NCBI GenBank assembly: GCA_007127935.1
Contig: SKYL01000001.1
Span: 1 to 7,363, forward strand
Length of the DNA: 7,363 bases
Direction of reading: 5' to 3'
Source: Halorhodospira sp.
Lineage (GTDB): Bacteria > Pseudomonadota > Gammaproteobacteria > Nitrococcales > Halorhodospiraceae
The notes under the pieces are model-generated. The model did no database searches. It had not been told where the DNA came from and saw nothing but the letters and a program-made list of their open reading frames with translations. The translations under genes and the position numbers were made by a program. Positions within the stretch are counted from its first letter, which is position 1; every line of letters starts with the position of its first letter. Positions 4,852-7,363 of this stretch are shown in pieces.

Positions 4852-7363
4852 CTATAGCGCCTCCAACATGGCCTTGGCGGCTTCCCGTTGGGAAAAGTCG
4901 GCCGAATCCTCCAACAAACCCTGCAACAGACTGCGCGCCTCCTCGTGACGGCCCCGTTCCCGCAGTGTCCGGGCCAGGTGGAAGCGGGGCGCGGCGGCCT
5001 CCGGGTGGCGCTCCACCACCTTTCGCAACAGGACCTCCGCCCGCTCATACTCCCCGTTGTAAAAGAGCACGACAGCCAAAGTATCCATCACTGCCCCGGA
5101 CTCCGGCGCCAAGTCGTGGGCCCGGCCCGCCAACTCCAATGCCCGCTCACTGTCACGGGCGCGCAGCAGCCAGGCGAGGTTGTTCAGCGCCACCACGTCG
5201 TCCGGCTGGAGTTCCAGGATGCGCTGGTAAATCTGTTCCACGGTCTCCAGGTCTCCGGCCCGCTCGACGCGGCTTGCCAATAAGTGCCATACCGGGCGGT
5301 CCCCCGGGTGGGCCTCCAACCAGCGCCACAGCACGTCCACCCCCTCCTGGGGCCGCCCCGCCCCGTCCAGGGCGTGGACGTAGTCCACCACCCACGCCCG
5401 CACCGAACGCTCCTCCAAGGCTCGGGCGTAGTGCGCCACGGCCGTGTCGTAATCCCCCCGGTGCAGCGCCAACGCGCCCTCCAAGGCGTCCACCTGGGGG
5501 CGTTGCAGCGCCTCCGGACGCTGGGCGAAGTCCCGGCGCAGCTGCGCCAGATCCGCCTCGGCGGCCTCCCGGCGGCCCAACTGCATGTCGAGACGGACCC
5601 GATTGAGGCGGGCCTCCAGGTCATTGGGCTCCAAGCGGATCAGGCGCTCCAGGGTCTCCCGCGCCCTCACCGCGTCACCCGCCTCTTCCTGGAGACGGGC
5701 CAGGCGCCGCAGCAGGGGCAAGTGGTCGGGCTGCTCCTCCAGCAGGATTTCGATACGGTCGGCGGCAACATCCGAACGCCCCATGGCCCGTTCCAGGTCG
5801 GCCATGGCCACCGTCAAACCGACGCTTCCCGGGTGGTGTTCCAAGACGCCCCGCAAGGTCTCCATGGCGCTCTCGGGGTCACCACCATCGGCTTGGAGGC
5901 GCGCCAACATCAGGGCCGGCGCCCGCGCCGCCGGGTCATTCTTCACCGCGCCTTGCAGCCATGCCGCCGCCGCCCCGGGACGCCCCTCGGCCAGTTCCAA
6001 GCGGGCCAGTTGGAGGGCCGATGGGACGTGGCCCGGCCGATCTTCCTGAAGGGCTTTGAGGATGCGGCGGGCCTCATCAGGGCGGCCCGCATACACCTCC
6101 ACGCCGGCCAGGTTCATGTGGATGGAGAAGCGCTCCGGCTCCAACGCCAACGCCTCTTCGAAGACCGCCCGGGCCTCCTCGAACCGGTTCAGGCCCATCA
6201 GCGCGGCGGCTTCGAACTGTATCGCCTCCACGTTCTCCGGGTGCTTCTTCCGGTAGGCGCGGCTCCGCTCCAGGGCGTCAGCGAAGTCTCCCCCTTGCAG
6301 GAGGCCCAGCACCACGGCGCGGTCGGCCTCCCGTGGCGCCGCATCGAGATCGGAGGCCCGCCGCAGCGCATCCAGGCCAGCCTCGCGGGCCCCCTGCTCC
6401 AATAACGCCAATCCCATGGATTCATGCAACCCGGCCGCCTCCGGATACCGCTGTAAGCCCGCGTCGAGGATCGCCATCCCCTCCTCGGCATCGCCCCCGG
6501 CCAGGTGGACCCGGGCCAACATCTCCAACAACTCGGCGGAGTGCCCGACCTCCTGGGCGGAGCGCTCCAACAGTTGCCGCGCCTCGTCGTACCGGTCCTG
6601 GGCGAGATAGACCCGGGTCAGCAACCGCATCGCATCCATGGAGCGAGGCGTAAAGACCAAGTGACGCTCCAGGAAGTGCTCGGCTTGGGCCAGATTGCCC
6701 TCCATCAGGTGCACCGCCCCCAGCTGCAACATGGCGGGGGCGTAGCGCCGGTCCACCGCCAGGGCCTGCGCGAAGCTGCGCCGAGCCTCGCCGTGATCCT
6801 CTCGATGGAGGTGGTAGAGCCCATGGATGTAGTGGTAGCGGGGGTTCTCGGCGCCGACCCGGGACAGCACAGTCAGGTCCTCCCGGGCCTCGTTCAGCCG
6901 CCCGAGGCGGATGCGCACCCCGGCCCGGGTCAGCAGGTCAGGCCCGATGACGGCACGATGGGTCACCGCTTGGGACAGCGCCTCCTCCGCCCCCTCCAGG
7001 TCCCCGGCCGCCATGCGCAGTTCGCCCAGCAGCGACCACGGCGGCCCGTACTCCGGCGCCTCGGCCACCGCCCTCTCCAGCAGCCGCATGCCCTCCGGGC
7101 GGTCTCCCTCGGCCACCGCCCAATAGGCCCGGGCCATCCACACCGCCGGCGCCGCCTCATCCGCGGCACGGGCTTCCTCCAACAGCGCCCGCCCCTCATC
7201 GAGCTGTCCGCCCACCAACGCACCGATGGCGCGGTAGGCGAGGTAGTCGGCCAGACGGGGATGGTCTCCCGGCGGGGCATCGATTTGGGCCAGACTGGAG
7301 AACCGGCCCAGTTCGAATCGCGCCGAAGCCAATTCTACGGCCACCTCTTCCTCCGGCAGGCCG
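4852..7363 (-). CDS. prsT: PEP-CTERM system TPR-repeat protein PrsT (5' end outside window)
   Basis: A long tetratricopeptide-repeat protein; 836 residues are visible and the frame runs off the right edge. The GTG at 7344 is only an internal codon, since the reading frame and the TPR pattern continue upstream of it. The visible part is almost entirely ~34-residue TPR units, roughly two dozen, with typical spacing of Leu/Gly/Ala/Tyr and terminal 'LxP' turns. Diagnostic for the PrsT family (TIGR02917, usually ~900 residues) are the overall repeat layout, the Leu-Asn-Asn-Leu-Ala-Trp-Leu-Leu segment near the C-terminus (about 715 codons from the GTG), the following 'Asp-Thr-Leu' repeat, and the short Gln-Arg-Glu-Ala-Ala-Lys-Ala-Met-Leu ending. 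PrsT is predicted to be a lipoprotein; its signal peptide and lipobox would be in the missing ~50-90 residues. Its role is known only from co-occurrence with exosortase, PrsK/PrsR and EPS genes: probably a scaffold in EPS or PEP-CTERM export. The PEP-CTERM gene follows on the same strand after 188 bases, with its own promoter. A generic TPR protein is the alternative. Confidence 0.8.
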   Translation of the reverse strand, partial: GLPEEEVAVELASARFELGRFSSLAQIDAPPGDHPRLADYLAYRAIGALVGGQLDEGRALLEEARAADEAAPAVWMARAYWAVAEGDRPEGMRLLERAVAEAPEYGPPWSLLGELRMAAGDLEGAEEALSQAVTHRAVIGPDLLTRAGVRIRLGRLNEAREDLTVLSRVGAENPRYHYIHGLYHLHREDHGEARRSFAQALAVDRRYAPAMLQLGAVHLMEGNLAQAEHFLERHLVFTPRSMDAMRLLTRVYLAQDRYDEARQLLERSAQEVGHSAELLEMLARVHLAGGDAEEGMAILDAGLQRYPEAAGLHESMGLALLEQGAREAGLDALRRASDLDAAPREADRAVVLGLLQGGDFADALERSRAYRKKHPENVEAIQFEAAALMGLNRFEEARAVFEEALALEPERFSIHMNLAGVEVYAGRPDEARRILKALQEDRPGHVPSALQLARLELAEGRPGAAAAWLQGAVKNDPAARAPALMLARLQADGGDPESAMETLRGVLEHHPGSVGLTVAMADLERAMGRSDVAADRIEILLEEQPDHLPLLRRLARLQEEAGDAVRARETLERLIRLEPNDLEARLNRVRLDMQLGRREAAEADLAQLRRDFAQRPEALQRPQVDALEGALALHRGDYDTAVAHYARALEERSVRAWVVDYVHALDGAGRPQEGVDVLWRWLEAHPGDRPVWHLLASRVERAGDLETVEQIYQRILELQPDDVVALNNLAWLLRARDSERALELAGRAHDLAPESGAVMDTLAVVLFYNGEYERAEVLLRKVVERHPEAAAPRFHLARTLRERGRHEEARSLLQGLLEDSADFSQREAAKAMLEAL

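Noticed and set aside
5284..6405. Plus-strand frame of 373 codons opposite prsT
   Set aside because: Complement of TPR codons; no recognisable domain, while the minus strand shows continuous TPR repeats.
1..7363. CRISPR array, insertion sequence, tRNA or rRNA
   Set aside because: No spaced direct repeats, terminal inverted repeats with a transposase, or tRNA/rRNA-like segments seen on either strand.

Overview
This GC-rich window looks like a chromosomal segment from a proteobacterium, most likely a high-GC gammaproteobacterium that makes exopolysaccharide (EPS). The evidence is dense coding, strong G/C preference at third codon positions, an outer-membrane barrel (so a Gram-negative), and parts of the exosortase/PEP-CTERM system, which occurs mainly in EPS-producing proteobacteria. 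I cannot name the genus from the sequence.

The window holds four genes in two convergent pairs. On the + strand, an outer-membrane beta-barrel protein of DUF1302-like character (to 1350) overlaps by four bases an RND/MMPL-superfamily inner-membrane exporter (1347-3608). Together they suggest an envelope-spanning export route for an unknown, probably hydrophobic, substrate. A perfect 12-bp hairpin at 3632-3660 separates this pair from the minus-strand pair and probably terminates transcription in both directions.

On the - strand, a long TPR protein enters from the right edge (7363 to 4852, N-terminus outside). It matches the pattern of PrsT, the TPR-repeat lipoprotein of the PEP-CTERM system. 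Downstream of it lies a secreted 322-residue protein (4663-3695) with a signal peptide and a clear C-terminal sorting signal: Val-Pro-Glu-Pro, a hydrophobic helix, then three arginines. This should be a substrate of an exosortase encoded elsewhere, probably beyond the right edge with prsK/prsR and the EPS genes.

The most informative regulatory signal is in the 188-bp gap between prsT and the PEP-CTERM gene. There is a near-perfect sigma-54 (-24/-12) promoter at 4737-4722, an IHF-like site with an A-tract just upstream, and a G-run-rich stretch further upstream. This fits the known theme that PEP-CTERM genes are driven by RpoN with the PrsK/PrsR two-component system. The PEP-CTERM protein itself belongs to no family I can recognise with confidence. 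The start of the barrel gene is unresolved: a convincing signal peptide lies in frame upstream of the only usable start codon.
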